Shown here: positions 1-8,571 of the stretch, piece after piece
Position numbering within the stretch: the stretch's first letter is position 1
How the letters are laid out: every line of letters starts with the position of its first letter
Source: CAZXEU01 sp965207385
GTDB lineage: Bacteria > Bacteroidota > Rhodothermia > Rhodothermales > Bin80
Assembly (NCBI GenBank): GCA_965207385.1
Contig: CBDBLZ010000020.1
Location: 248,001-312,000, forward strand
Direction: 5' to 3'
Length of the DNA stretch: 64,000 bases
Program-made: the position numbers and the translations under genes
The notes under the pieces: model-generated
What the model saw: only the letters and a program-made list of their open reading frames with translations
Told to the model about the DNA's origin: nothing
Database searches by the model: none

Positions 1-117
1 GCCCACCGCAGTGAGACAGATCCCCCGGGCGCCATGCCCTGCAATTTAGGACGCCACGGCAGGCGTCGGCACCGGGCGGACTACTTCGGACGCCACATTT
101 ATATCTATTGTGAAGGA
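1..117 (-). pseudogene. Decayed FitB/VapC-type PIN-domain toxin remnant
   Basis: Reading the minus strand from about 117 gives IDINVASEVVRPVPTPAVAS, a stop at 46-48, then IAGHGARGICLTAVG to the window edge in the same frame. FitB/VapC toxins begin with a pattern like LDTNVxSExxRPxPxPAVxxW and continue with xLTAVT, so the frame is recognisable on both sides of the stop. No start codon is present at the expected position, where a TCC codon stands. The Thr of the DTN motif is Ile and the first Leu is Ile. It lies immediately downstream of the antitoxin gene, the normal fitAB order. The toxin therefore looks inactivated by start loss plus a nonsense mutation. The 3' end lies outside the window. 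Family assignment is from motif recall only. Confidence 0.65.
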
Positions 118-118
118 C

Positions 119-364
119 TCAGGAGAACTCTGGAGGCTCCCGCGTCGGGCCACGCTTCGGAAGTTCGAGATCGACGACGCCAAGAGGCGCAAAGCACTCG
201 CGCGCAAAACTGGCCAAGTCTCGTATATCAGTTCGCCTATCCGTCACAGCTTCGCGCAGGATTATGCACACCTCTTCCTCCATCGATCGGTTGTGCCTGG
301 CGGCACGCACCTGAAGGCGCATCCTTACTTCGTCGTCGAGATTGCGGATGGTGATGCTCGCCAC
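119..364 (-). CDS. FitA-like ribbon-helix-helix antitoxin
   Basis: An 81-aa protein beginning MASITIRNLDDEVRMRLQ and containing AARHNRSMEEEVCIILREAV, the classic FitA/VapB ribbon-helix-helix pattern: a DNA-binding beta strand, then two helices. The C-terminal third is the part that normally neutralises a PIN-domain RNase toxin. The start is GTG at 362-364, preceded by AGGGGG about 10 nt upstream. The partner toxin frame overlaps or abuts its stop but is broken, so this is an orphan antitoxin. FitA proteins normally autorepress their operon. Whether this one is still expressed cannot be told from sequence. The family call is strong because of the invariant RSMEEEV core. Confidence 0.85.
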   Translation of the reverse strand: MASITIRNLDDEVRMRLQVRAARHNRSMEEEVCIILREAVTDRRTDIRDLASFARECFAPLGVVDLELPKRGPTREPPEFS

Positions 365-937
365 AGGAGCTTCCCCCTATCCTTTTGTGCTGCCTTATGA
401 GTGCAGCTTATTGGGTTATTGCGCTGCAAGGAGGTACTTGGAATCCGGAGGCAAGACGAGCGGCAAGTTCCCTTTTACTAACGGCAATGCACGTCGAGCC
501 CCAGCGCCTAGCAGGCGCGCGGGGCGATGCCTCATACCGGGCAGAGCACGTGGCAAGAGTAGGGCGCCAAATGCCCGGCCCCGGGCATGGTCAGCCGGGC
601 ATTCTTGCTGGGCGCGCCGTGGAAGACAAGCTGCCGACCAATGCTTCCCGGATAGCAATTCCAAAGGCGATACCTGCGTCCAGTTTCACGTTGGCACGCT
701 GAGCTCCAAACACCGGCATGCGTTTGTCATGCTTCGCTACAAGCCACTATCCTCAGGCCGCTTTGCATCCGGGCGGCCTTCGGCGAGCCTTGCGCATGCA
801 TACCCGCGTGAAGTCCTGCCAATTCGTGATCGCGGGCTCCAAATCCGCGGGGGCGTGCTTCTCTGGTCCGCGTGATCTGCAGTTGCTTCCCATTTGCCCG
901 GCCGCCGCAGCTGGTCGCTTCGTGGACCGGCTCGCGG
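365..937. other. Intergenic region without a recognisable gene
   Basis: Short overlapping frames exist on both strands, but none has recognisable domains or protein-like composition; they are rich in Arg, Ala, Pro and Gly, as random G+C-rich frames are. A near-palindrome ATGCCCGG-CC-CCGGGCAT lies at 571-588, followed by another CCGGGCAT nearby. I see no tRNA, terminator with a T-run, or clear promoter. It may be degraded DNA next to the broken toxin-antitoxin locus. Confidence 0.5.
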
Positions 938-1861
938 CTATTCCTGGGTCGGGAATGCCGCCCGCGCGGACAGCTCTTGCGCCTGAGCCTCAATCCATTC
1001 CGTAACCAGCGGACTCGGAAGAATGCCCGTGCCGTCTGCCACGTACGACAGCCCCTCCAGCACCTTTTCGTAGGGTCCGAAGCCTACCAGCCTGAAGGGC
1101 ACCACAATCACCTCAACGCCAAGTGCCGATTGTCCTTCCACAAATCCGCGGATTTGCGCTTCCGCCACGCTGCGTTTCTCTTTCCAGTCTTCTCTGAGCG
1201 TGGCAACCTTCACCGTGTGAAAATTGCCGGTTTCCCGAATTCTTTCAGCCAGGAGATCCAGCTTGCGAAGCCACCCCGCGTTCACCTCGTCGTCACCGGC
1301 GCCATGTGCAATTACCAGCACGGACTGCCTGACCTCGGCGTCGTGCAATGCGTTGGCGCGTTGCGCAAGAACGGCGCCTATTTCCGGTGCATCCAGCAGT
1401 CCCTCGTCGCTGAGTACCACCCGGGCCTCAACGGGAATGGGTTGAGGCGGTTCGTGGCTTGATCCATGGGTTCCATGCATCATGAAGAACTTCGGAGCGT
1501 CGGGCCTTATCCCGAACAGGTATTCGGTTTGGTGGAGAAAGGACTTTGCCGACATGAAAAGACGCACGACGGCAACACACTCAACGCCGGCTTGCTCCAA
1601 TTCCGCCTGAGCTCGGCTCAGCGTCTTGGGGTTGGCCATTCCGAAGGCAATGCGGGTGGGCCTGGCCTCTCCCACAGGTGCCACCGCTGCCTCAACCGCG
1701 CTGTTCCAGTTCTCCCCTCCTCCATGCGCCATCACCATCAGGCCGCAGGTGCCGCTTTGCTGCGCCAGGACCTCCGAGGGCGAAACAAGCCCCCCTAAAG
1801 CGGCGGCAATGAGCAGTGCCTTAAAATCCGGGAGCCGAGAAGCAATGACAGCGCGACCCAT
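938..1861 (-). CDS. Secreted CbiX/SirB-like two-domain chelatase-fold protein
   Basis: From the ATG at 1859-1861 this is 307 aa with an N-terminal signal peptide (MGRAVIASR, a hydrophobic stretch with LLIAAALGG, then VLAQQ). An upstream in-frame extension to 2014 is low-complexity and not credible. Two homologous halves each begin with the chelatase His motif, LMVMAHGGG and then LVIAHGAGDDEVN, the hallmark of CbiX-type cobaltochelatases and sirohydrochlorin ferrochelatases, where this His binds metal. Classical CbiX/SirB are cytoplasmic; the signal peptide here implies a periplasmic or surface location. It is downstream of the HmuY and TonB receptor genes on the same strand, 227 nt after the HmuY stop. 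A role in handling heme or metallo-tetrapyrrole is inference. Confidence 0.75.
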   Translation of the reverse strand: MGRAVIASRLPDFKALLIAAALGGLVSPSEVLAQQSGTCGLMVMAHGGGENWNSAVEAAVAPVGEARPTRIAFGMANPKTLSRAQAELEQAGVECVAVVRLFMSAKSFLHQTEYLFGIRPDAPKFFMMHGTHGSSHEPPQPIPVEARVVLSDEGLLDAPEIGAVLAQRANALHDAEVRQSVLVIAHGAGDDEVNAGWLRKLDLLAERIRETGNFHTVKVATLREDWKEKRSVAEAQIRGFVEGQSALGVEVIVVPFRLVGFGPYEKVLEGLSYVADGTGILPSPLVTEWIEAQAQELSARAAFPTQE

Positions 1862-2088
1862 AGCCCTCGGCGCAGTATCAAACGCGGAAGGCCCACCGCC
1901 GCCCAACGGGTTCCGATCTTGTGCAGGAGGTAGTGCACCGGAATGATCAAATCTGCGTCGTGAACGCTCGGGCCGACGCCGAGGCGAGTCTTCCATTCCT
2001 TTGCAGTATGGCATGGTTCTTTCAGCAGTCTAAAAATGTAGACGTGCGTTTCACAAGAAAGCTTTGGCTCGACAAGTGCGAGGAGGCT

Positions 2089-2850
2089 TCAGCTTTCGGT
2101 CGTGGTTTCCAGAATGCGCGAGCCGTCAGTCTGGACGATATATTCGAAGGTATAGTAGCGTAAAGGGGTGTCTGCGCTCGGCGTTTCGGGATTGTCTCTG
2201 TAATAGCTGAGTATCCGGATCTTGGCGTAGTTGCCTTCTGCCGTCCTCAGGACAATGGTTCGTCCGGGAATGGGCAGTATCAGATTCGCCTGGCCGTTGT
2301 AATTGTACCAGCCGTTGTCCGAGCCCGTGCAGACTGCCAGCGGCGTGCCCGGGACCAGTCCGACCGGCGTCTCCTCGGTTGGGCAGTTCGTATTCTCTCC
2401 GTCCGCCATGTAGCCGCCCTCCGGAGCTTCCAGGACAGAGGCAAAGGCCTCTGTCATGATTTGTGCCGCAGCAGTGCCCGGGCCGCTTGAGCCTCCGTTG
2501 AAGATGATGGTTGTACCCTTGAATCCAATATCCCATACGGTTGCTGAAGAGTCACGCCGGCGCGTTGCTGCGTCGCCTTCGGAGGACGACACCACGACGG
2601 CTCCGTCTTCCAGTTCATAGAGCGAATTGCGGTTGAAGCTCGAAGGGGCGCCGGTTACGGGGTCCCGGCCCAGAACGGGGTCGGCTTCCACGTTTTCGGC
2701 GAGTTGGACCTCCAGCGGCACAGGATCAGGCGTGGCATCCATGGAGTCGCAGGCTGCCGCCGCAACCCCGAGAGCCAGTACTGCTATGAACTTCCAAAGG
2801 CCATTAGGCCGGTACTCGGATACGGACGTGGTACGGGTACGGGTTAGCAT
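2089..2850 (-). CDS. HmuY-family heme-binding lipoprotein
   Basis: 253 aa with a signal sequence ending AVLALGVAAAAC, a lipobox, so it is probably lipid-anchored at the cell surface. The middle has WDIGFKGTTIIFNGGSSGPG and the C-terminal half has a PIPGRTIVLRTAEGNYAKI stretch then ILSYYRDNP and RYYTFEYIVQ, which match the HmuY family. HmuY proteins of Porphyromonas and relatives capture heme and pass it to a TonB receptor. Its start overlaps the receptor's stop by 7 nt, so the two are translationally coupled. The heme-ligating residues differ between family members and I cannot assign them here. The substrate could be heme or another iron complex. Confidence 0.88.
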   Translation of the reverse strand: MLTRTRTTSVSEYRPNGLWKFIAVLALGVAAAACDSMDATPDPVPLEVQLAENVEADPVLGRDPVTGAPSSFNRNSLYELEDGAVVVSSSEGDAATRRRDSSATVWDIGFKGTTIIFNGGSSGPGTAAAQIMTEAFASVLEAPEGGYMADGENTNCPTEETPVGLVPGTPLAVCTGSDNGWYNYNGQANLILPIPGRTIVLRTAEGNYAKIRILSYYRDNPETPSADTPLRYYTFEYIVQTDGSRILETTTES

Positions 2851-4976
2851 GTCAGATGCAGTGCCGCAAATACGCGCCGGCCCGGAAGGGAAGGCACGAA
2901 TTCGGGTCGCGTGATATCAAGAAGGTTGTGCGCGCCCAGCTGGATCTGCGTCTCTGACGAGAACGGGATTTCGATGCGCCTGGAAAGAGTAACGTCAAAC
3001 ACGCCATAGTCGCCCACAAACTCGTCGTCGCGGTTGGCCAGCGCGTTTCCGTCCAAGTCCCGGTACCCGTAGCGGCTGCGCCACCGGCCCCGCAGACTTG
3101 CCATGAGATCCAGCGGCGCAATCAAGAACGACGCGCCGAGCGTTGCAGAATGCGGCGAACGGCCGAACATCCCCGCATACTGTCGCAGGCCCAGGCGATA
3201 CTCGCGGCCATCCGGATCCCGGCCAAACACGGTTCCCGACCGAAGGGCAGACACCAGGTCCCGGTCCTGCGCCTGCAGGTACTGGTAGCCAAGCCGGATA
3301 ACCAGGCGCGCGCGACTCTGCCGCAAGGGGCGTATTGTCGCGGAGGCATCCGCGCCACGCGTATAAATCCGCGCCAGATTGAAGTAGCCGAATACAAACT
3401 GGCCGTTGGTCTTCCGTGCAATCGGTTGCGTCTCTATCAGGCCGTGAACATCGTTGTAAAACCCGTTCAGGCTGACAGCCAGCCAGGGAAACGGATCAGC
3501 GGATCCACCCGCATTAATGGCCATTGACCGTTCTGCGCCGATTTCTTCCAGTGCGGCAACATCAAAGAACAGCTGTTCAATCCGGCCTTCCGAACGCAAT
3601 CGCTCAATGCCGCTCTGGACCTGCGTCGTGCCGAATACGGAATAGCCGGCGGCTGGATTGGTGTATGCGAGGTAGAGCTGCCGAAATGCCGGCGCCTTGA
3701 ATCCGCTGCCGACACTTGCCCGCAGCCGCAACCGCTCGGACGGACGCACGAGCATGGACAACCGCGGAGTAAAGCGGGCTGCGTATTCGGAATGTGCGTC
3801 GTAGCGGGCGCTCGCAACAACCTTTACACGTCCGGACAGCTCCCACAGATGCTGCAAGAATGCGTATGCCTGGCTTGCAGAGGGCCTGGCCGCACCGTTT
3901 TCCGCCTCGTATCGACCGCCACCGACGCGCTCCCGGATCACTCTGCCGCCGGCTGTTGTCAGGTGACGGGCCCTCCACGACGCATCCAGCTGCACTTCAG
4001 CCTTCCGATAATGCTGGTCAAAATCGTCATGGTACGCCACGACGTCATCTTCCTGGCGGCGGTGCGTGACCTCGGTCATGTACCGTGCGGCGTACAGCGT
4101 GGTCGTAAGCCTCAGTCCCCTTGCCACGGTGAAATCCAGTTCCGGATGCACGCTCCAGTCCGAGCGCCGGCCCTCACTGTCAAAACGGGTCTCAACCCGG
4201 CTGCCGTCCAGTGCGGCGAATGCGCCGTGCTGATTCTCGGTTGTGCCCCTGGCCCCGAGCCGCAATGCGAGGCGTTCAGAAAGCCGCCCCCGGGCACGCA
4301 GATCAGCCGTCCAGTCTGCAAACGCAGACGCGGTTTGACCGTACGAAGCGGGCGTCAGATCGTATCCCGCAGAAGCGAACCGGTTGACCAGCAGTCGCGC
4401 TCCGACCAGACCCTGCCCGCCGGCCAGCTCGGTAGTGGCATTCGTCGTGCCGTGCGACCCCAAACGCAAACCCACCTTCCCGCCGTAGCCATCTTCCGGT
4501 GCCCGGCTAACCAGATTGACGACGCCTGCAAGGGCTTCGCTGCCGTAGAGAGACGACGATGGTCCGTGGACGACTTCTATGCGATCCAGGCCCTGCACGG
4601 AAAGACGGCCCAGATCCAGTGTGCCGGCCGTGCGTCCTATGATGGGCTCGCCATCTAGCAGTATCAGCGTATAGTCCGGAGCAAAGCCCTGAACCTGCAG
4701 ACCTGTGCCGTGATCATCGACGAGAGCGAGGCCGGAGACATTTGCGAGTACGTCGGTGAGCCGAACAGCACCTTGCTCCCGCATTGACTCCGCCAGAACA
4801 ACCGTTGTGGGCACTGTCACGCTGCCGAGCGTCTCTGCGGCCCGGGCGGCGGTGACCACGATCGGCTCAAGCTCAAGCGTGCGTACGGAGTCCTCGCGCA
4901 CCGGCCGCGGCTGCGCATCTGCATACGGAACTGCCGCCACCAGGAGCAGTGTTGCAAGTACAGGTCGAACGGTCAC
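2844..4976 (-). CDS. TonB-dependent outer-membrane receptor, HmuR-like
   Basis: 710 aa. A signal peptide (MTVRPVLATLLLVAAVPYADA) is followed by a TonB-box-like EPIVVTAARA near residue 40 and a plug domain with LTDVLANVSGL, a VQGF motif, LILLDGEPI and IEVVHGPSSSLYGSEALAGVVN. The rest is a beta-barrel ending in a short terminal strand with an aromatic/hydrophobic pattern. The plug fits the heme/siderophore/vitamin B12 class rather than SusC. It is the first gene of a three-gene cluster with HmuY and a CbiX-like protein, which points to heme or iron. The start is GTG at 4974-4976, only 10 nt after a TATAAT box, so the transcript would have almost no leader. Confidence 0.9.
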   Translation of the reverse strand: MTVRPVLATLLLVAAVPYADAQPRPVREDSVRTLELEPIVVTAARAAETLGSVTVPTTVVLAESMREQGAVRLTDVLANVSGLALVDDHGTGLQVQGFAPDYTLILLDGEPIIGRTAGTLDLGRLSVQGLDRIEVVHGPSSSLYGSEALAGVVNLVSRAPEDGYGGKVGLRLGSHGTTNATTELAGGQGLVGARLLVNRFASAGYDLTPASYGQTASAFADWTADLRARGRLSERLALRLGARGTTENQHGAFAALDGSRVETRFDSEGRRSDWSVHPELDFTVARGLRLTTTLYAARYMTEVTHRRQEDDVVAYHDDFDQHYRKAEVQLDASWRARHLTTAGGRVIRERVGGGRYEAENGAARPSASQAYAFLQHLWELSGRVKVVASARYDAHSEYAARFTPRLSMLVRPSERLRLRASVGSGFKAPAFRQLYLAYTNPAAGYSVFGTTQVQSGIERLRSEGRIEQLFFDVAALEEIGAERSMAINAGGSADPFPWLAVSLNGFYNDVHGLIETQPIARKTNGQFVFGYFNLARIYTRGADASATIRPLRQSRARLVIRLGYQYLQAQDRDLVSALRSGTVFGRDPDGREYRLGLRQYAGMFGRSPHSATLGASFLIAPLDLMASLRGRWRSRYGYRDLDGNALANRDDEFVGDYGVFDVTLSRRIEIPFSSETQIQLGAHNLLDITRPEFVPSLPGRRVFAALHLTC

Positions 4977-4986
4977 TCAACGTCAC

Positions 4987-5017
4987 ATTATACTACTTAT
5001 TTAGACTTAATCTAAAT
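4987..5017 (-). promoter_or_regulatory. Promoter with 19-bp palindromic operator for the heme receptor operon
   Basis: An A+T-rich island upstream of the receptor. Positions 4999-5017 read ATTTAGACTTAATCTAAAT, an inverted repeat with 7-bp arms (ATTTAGA/TCTAAAT) and only one mismatched pair. On the minus strand a perfect TATAAT lies at 4987-4992, with the palindrome covering the -35 region. Size and symmetry resemble operators of iron-dependent repressors of the DtxR/Fur type, but the sequence matches neither consensus exactly. The regulator assignment is inference from the iron/heme genes it precedes. Confidence 0.55.
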
Positions 5018-5155
5018 ACAAAGTGCCTGTTCGGGAAAGGACTCGGGGAGGAATTCACACAGTCTTATTTCGGGCCCGAATCCGCTGCCAATTGGACAAT
5101 TGGACCGTCGGCCGGGATGGCCTCACGCCCGGCGCAGCCGGCAGCAGCCCGGGCT

Positions 5156-5578
5156 TCAGCGCTCGGCCTCGGAAAAGAATACGAGCAAGAGGAGAGGTTC
5201 TTTGATGTCGAAAAAGCGGTGGGCGGCGAGCGCTTCCACAAAAATGACATCGCCCGGCTTCAGGGCGTACTGCTTCCCGCCAATACTCATGCGGGAGCGT
5301 CCCTCAATCACGTAGTACACTTCATCCCGATCATGGGGCTCCTGATGATCCGTGCCGCCGGCAGGCAGCGCGTACAGGCCCGCGCGGAGTGTCGGCACGG
5401 TCAGAAAGGGCAGATAGGGCTGCCCTGATTCCTTGAGTCCTGCTACCAGGCTGTCGAGGGGAAATACGGCCGGTTCGTCCATGGAACTAAACTCGTTAGT
5501 GGTCACGCCCTGCGCGCTGCAGAATGCGGTCCACCCCGCTGCCACAAGCATCACCACATACCAGTGCGCGGCCTTCAT
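5156..5578 (-). CDS. Secreted single-domain cupin protein
   Basis: 140 aa from ATG at 5576-5578, chosen because it opens with a signal peptide (MKAAHWYVVMLVAAGWTAFCSA). In-frame starts further upstream would add a non-conserved stretch. The cupin motifs are clear: GGTDHQEPHDRDEVYYVIEG (motif 1 with two His and Glu as metal ligands) and PGDVIFVEALAAHRF (motif 2 with His). These give a beta-barrel that binds one divalent metal. The substrate is unknown. It stands alone, 318 nt downstream of preA and 179 nt upstream of the heme receptor, on the same strand as both. Confidence 0.8.
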   Translation of the reverse strand: MKAAHWYVVMLVAAGWTAFCSAQGVTTNEFSSMDEPAVFPLDSLVAGLKESGQPYLPFLTVPTLRAGLYALPAGGTDHQEPHDRDEVYYVIEGRSRMSIGGKQYALKPGDVIFVEALAAHRFFDIKEPLLLLVFFSEAER

Positions 5579-5896
5579 GAGGACTAGCAGATTCACGGGC
5601 GTCAACACCTGCCAGCGCCAGCGGCCACCCTTCATAGCGCTTTGAGCCTGGGCCAGACCAACTACGCATCCCGAATGTACTCCGATTTCGCCAAAATACG
5701 GCGCCCAGCGGTCGCACGCCTTGCAGACAGCTGATTCCTGCGTGCTGCCTATGCAGGTGTGCGCAATACTATCCCCGAATACCACAGACCAGCTTCGTGT
5801 GCCGGGCTTCATTGCGCCCCAAAGAACCCCGGCAGCTTCGATATCCACCAGGAGCAGGCACGCGTGATACAGCCGCTCGCCGCGCACTGCGACATG
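5579..5896. other. Intergenic region between cupin and preA
   Basis: The cupin frame stays open through much of this stretch on the minus strand but encodes Trp/Cys-rich sequence with no recognisable domain, so I treat it as non-coding. I see no tRNA, hairpin with T-run or strong promoter. A longer cupin start at 5633-5635 is possible. Confidence 0.4.
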
Positions 5897-7210
5897 TCAG
5901 GCCGGCGACGGACCGGCCGTCTTCGCATCCGGATTGTTGGGGTGTGTCGTCCAGTTCGCATACCCTTCAACCACCCTTCCGGTGCGCGCATCAGTGTCGC
6001 CTACCGGTACAGGCTCCATCACGATACAGTCTTCCACGGGGCAGGTAATAGCACACAGATTGCAGCCGATACAGGCCTCGCCGATAACCTCGAAGACGCG
6101 GCCGTCCCTGATGGCGATCGACTGATGGGACGTGTCCTCGCAGGCCGCATAACAGCGGCCGCACTTGATGCAAAGATCCTGATCGATCCTCGCCTTGGCG
6201 GTGTAGCTCAGGTTCAGGCACTGCCAGTCGGTCACATTCGGCACGGCGCGACCCTGGAAGTCCGACAGGCGCTCGTAGCCCTTGTCCGACATCCAGAGCC
6301 GCAACCCCGCGATCATCTCCTGGACAATGTGGAATCCGTAGACCATGGCGGCAGTGCACACCTGCACATTGCTGCAGCCAAGGGCGATGTATTCGGCTGC
6401 GTCACGCCAGGAGCTGATGCCGCCAATGCCCGACAGGGGGATGCTGGCGGTTTCCGGGTTCCGGGCAATCTCCGCCACCATGTGCAGTCCGATGGGCTTG
6501 ACAGCGGGGCCGGCGTAGCCGCCGTGACTGCCTTTTCCGTCAATGGAAGGCTCGGGGCTGAAGGTCTCCAGATTGACCGACGTAATGGAATTTACCGTAT
6601 TGATCAGACTCACGGCGTCGGCTCCTCCCTGAAGCGATGCACGGGCCGCGAAACGGATATCGGCAACGTTCGGCGTAAGCTTGACGATAACCGGCATCCG
6701 GGTGGCTGCCTTTGCCCAGCGCGTGACGGTCGTGATGTACTCGGGAACCTGGCCCACTGCCGAGCCCATGCCGCGCTCCTGCATGCCGTGCGGGCAGCCA
6801 AAATTGAGCTCGATGCCGTCGGCATCGGTCTCTTCGACCTGCCGGACGATGCGCCGCCAGGCGGCTTCCTCGCAGGGAACCATAACCGAAGCCACCACGG
6901 CCCGGTCGGGATAGTCCCGCTTCACCGCCTTGATTTCGCGCAGATTCACATCCAGCGGACGGTCGCTGATAAGCTCGATGTTGTTGAGGCCAATGACGTG
7001 GCGGTCGGCACCCCAGACGGCGCCGTAACGCGCGCCATTGACATTGACAACCGGCGGGCCGCCCTCGCCCAGTGTCTTCCATACCACCCCGCCCCAGCCT
7101 GCCTCAAAGGCGCGGCGCACATTGTATTCCTTGTCAGTGGGCGGTCCCGATGCCAGCCAGAACGGATTGGGAGACCGGATTCCGACAAAGTCGTTTGCGA
7201 GGGTTACCAT
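5897..7210 (-). CDS. preA: NAD-dependent dihydropyrimidine dehydrogenase, catalytic subunit PreA
   Basis: 437 aa. The N-terminal TIM barrel of the dihydroorotate-dehydrogenase type has SPNPFWLASGPPTDK near residue 14 and ELNFGCPHGMQERGMGSA, with the active-site Cys region. Later motifs are VKLTPNV and LSGIGGI, for FMN binding. The C-terminal part carries two 4Fe-4S clusters: CIKCGRCYAAC and CIGCNLCAITCP. With PreT it reduces uracil and thymine to dihydropyrimidines, the first step of reductive pyrimidine breakdown, in the cytoplasm. It overlaps the end of preT by 7 nt, so the subunits are co-translated. Dihydropyrimidinase and later pathway genes are not in this window. Confidence 0.94.
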   Translation of the reverse strand: MVTLANDFVGIRSPNPFWLASGPPTDKEYNVRRAFEAGWGGVVWKTLGEGGPPVVNVNGARYGAVWGADRHVIGLNNIELISDRPLDVNLREIKAVKRDYPDRAVVASVMVPCEEAAWRRIVRQVEETDADGIELNFGCPHGMQERGMGSAVGQVPEYITTVTRWAKAATRMPVIVKLTPNVADIRFAARASLQGGADAVSLINTVNSITSVNLETFSPEPSIDGKGSHGGYAGPAVKPIGLHMVAEIARNPETASIPLSGIGGISSWRDAAEYIALGCSNVQVCTAAMVYGFHIVQEMIAGLRLWMSDKGYERLSDFQGRAVPNVTDWQCLNLSYTAKARIDQDLCIKCGRCYAACEDTSHQSIAIRDGRVFEVIGEACIGCNLCAITCPVEDCIVMEPVPVGDTDARTGRVVEGYANWTTHPNNPDAKTAGPSPA

Positions 7211-8571
7211 TTCGCTTCTCCTGTCCCGAGTCCCATCAGGGTGGCGTGCATGTCCTCGGCGGCATCGCGTCCCTGCGCCACGGCAGTCACAAGCAGATCC
7301 TCACCGCTTGCCACGCAGTCGCCCCCGGCCCAGACGCCCTTGCAGCTCGTCCGCCCCGGGCCCGTCGTCCAAATTCTTCCTCCCTCGAGTGCCAGTCCAT
7401 CGGGGCTTCCCGCCAGATTCTGTCCGATGGCCTTGAACACCTGGTCGGCCCGCAGGCGGAACGTCTCGCCCGTATCCTGCAAGCCGCCAGGCCCCTCTTC
7501 CGTACAGGCGAATTCCACCTCGCCCACGAGGCCGCGTCCCAGCACGCGCACCGGTCTGGCATCGGTGATGATGCGCACGCCCTGAGACGCGGCATGATCC
7601 AGCTCGAAGCCGGACGCAGTCATCCGCTCCCGTCCCCGCCTGTACACCATCGACACGTCCTCAGCGCCGAGGAGCTTCGACTGGACGGCGGCATCCACTG
7701 CCGTCATGCCACCGCCGATGACCACCACCCGGCGGCCAACCGGCAGCGAGGCCAGGTCCTCGACCTGGCGCAGCTCGGCAATGAAGGCGATGGCATCATG
7801 CACGTTCTCCGTCGCCTCTTCTTCGACGCCCAGCGCATTGACTCCCTCGAGCCCGAGTCCCAGGAAGACCGCGTCGTATTGCCGCGCAAGCGCATCCAGT
7901 GCCAGATCGGCGCCCAGGCACCGCCCCAGTTCAAGCGTGATGCCGCCGACACCGAGCAGCCAGGCAACCTCCTTCTCCGCGTAGCCATCTACGGTCTTGT
8001 AACTGGCAATGCCGAACTCGTTGAGGCCGCCCGCCTTGGCCCGAGCATCGAAGAGCGTCACGTCGTGCCCCTTGAGCGCAAGCCGATGTGCACAGGCCAG
8101 ACCCGCAGGCCCGGCTCCCACCACGGCGATGCACTTGCCCGTGGCGGCAGCACGTTCGTACGGGTGTGCGTCATCCACCATGAGCGCGTCCGTGGCAAAG
8201 CGCTGCAACCGGCCAATCTCGACCGGCTTGCCCTCGGAGGCCTCTCGCACGCACGCCTGCTCGCACAGAATCTCGGTCGGGCAGGCGCGCGCACACATGC
8301 CGCCGAGGATGTTCTGGTCAAAGATGGTCTTCGCAGCGGCTCGGGGCATGCCGGTCGAGATCTGCCGCACGAATAGCGGAATGTCGATTTCGGTGTCGCA
8401 CGCCGCTACGCACGGTGCATCGTAGCAGAAATAGCAGCGGTCCGCGGCGACGGCCGCCTCGTGGGCCGAAAGAGGCGGCCGCAGATCGGCAAAGTTTTTC
8501 TCATAGGCGCAGGCCGGAAGCCGATCTGCAGCAACGCCAGACGTGGTTTTCGAATTTGACGGGTTCATCAT
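7204..8571 (-). CDS. preT: NAD-dependent dihydropyrimidine dehydrogenase, flavoprotein subunit PreT
   Basis: 455 aa from the ATG at 8569-8571 (a second ATG follows directly). An N-terminal Fe-S domain has CYFCYDAPCVAACDTEIDIP and CARACPTEILCEQACVR. Then come an FAD site VVGAGPAGLACAHRLALKG and an NAD site VVIGGGMTAVDAAV with YRRGRERMTAS, as in glutamate synthase small subunits. GGDCV near the C-terminus is the second flavin contact. It passes electrons from NADH to PreA. Longer in-frame starts exist to 8646 but add an Arg-rich tail without similarity. It is the first gene of the preT-preA pair and faces the DUF1501 operon across a 452-nt divergent spacer. Confidence 0.93.
   Translation of the reverse strand: MMNPSNSKTTSGVAADRLPACAYEKNFADLRPPLSAHEAAVAADRCYFCYDAPCVAACDTEIDIPLFVRQISTGMPRAAAKTIFDQNILGGMCARACPTEILCEQACVREASEGKPVEIGRLQRFATDALMVDDAHPYERAAATGKCIAVVGAGPAGLACAHRLALKGHDVTLFDARAKAGGLNEFGIASYKTVDGYAEKEVAWLLGVGGITLELGRCLGADLALDALARQYDAVFLGLGLEGVNALGVEEEATENVHDAIAFIAELRQVEDLASLPVGRRVVVIGGGMTAVDAAVQSKLLGAEDVSMVYRRGRERMTASGFELDHAASQGVRIITDARPVRVLGRGLVGEVEFACTEEGPGGLQDTGETFRLRADQVFKAIGQNLAGSPDGLALEGGRIWTTGPGRTSCKGVWAGGDCVASGEDLLVTAVAQGRDAAEDMHATLMGLGTGEAKW

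Noticed and set aside
571..588. Near-palindrome ATGCCCGGCCCCGGGCAT
   Set aside because: Too tight for a hairpin loop, no T-run and not linked to a gene; likely chance in G+C-rich DNA.
385..875. Short plus-strand frames between the antitoxin and the CbiX gene
   Set aside because: Overlapping, low-complexity, no ribosome site or domain.
1862..2014. In-frame extension of the CbiX-like protein
   Set aside because: Low-complexity Arg/Pro sequence ahead of a clean signal peptide.
5759..7585. A 608-aa plus-strand open frame opposite preA and preT
   Set aside because: It lies fully antisense to well-supported genes, has Arg/His/Pro-rich composition and no domain; long antisense frames are common in G+C-rich DNA.
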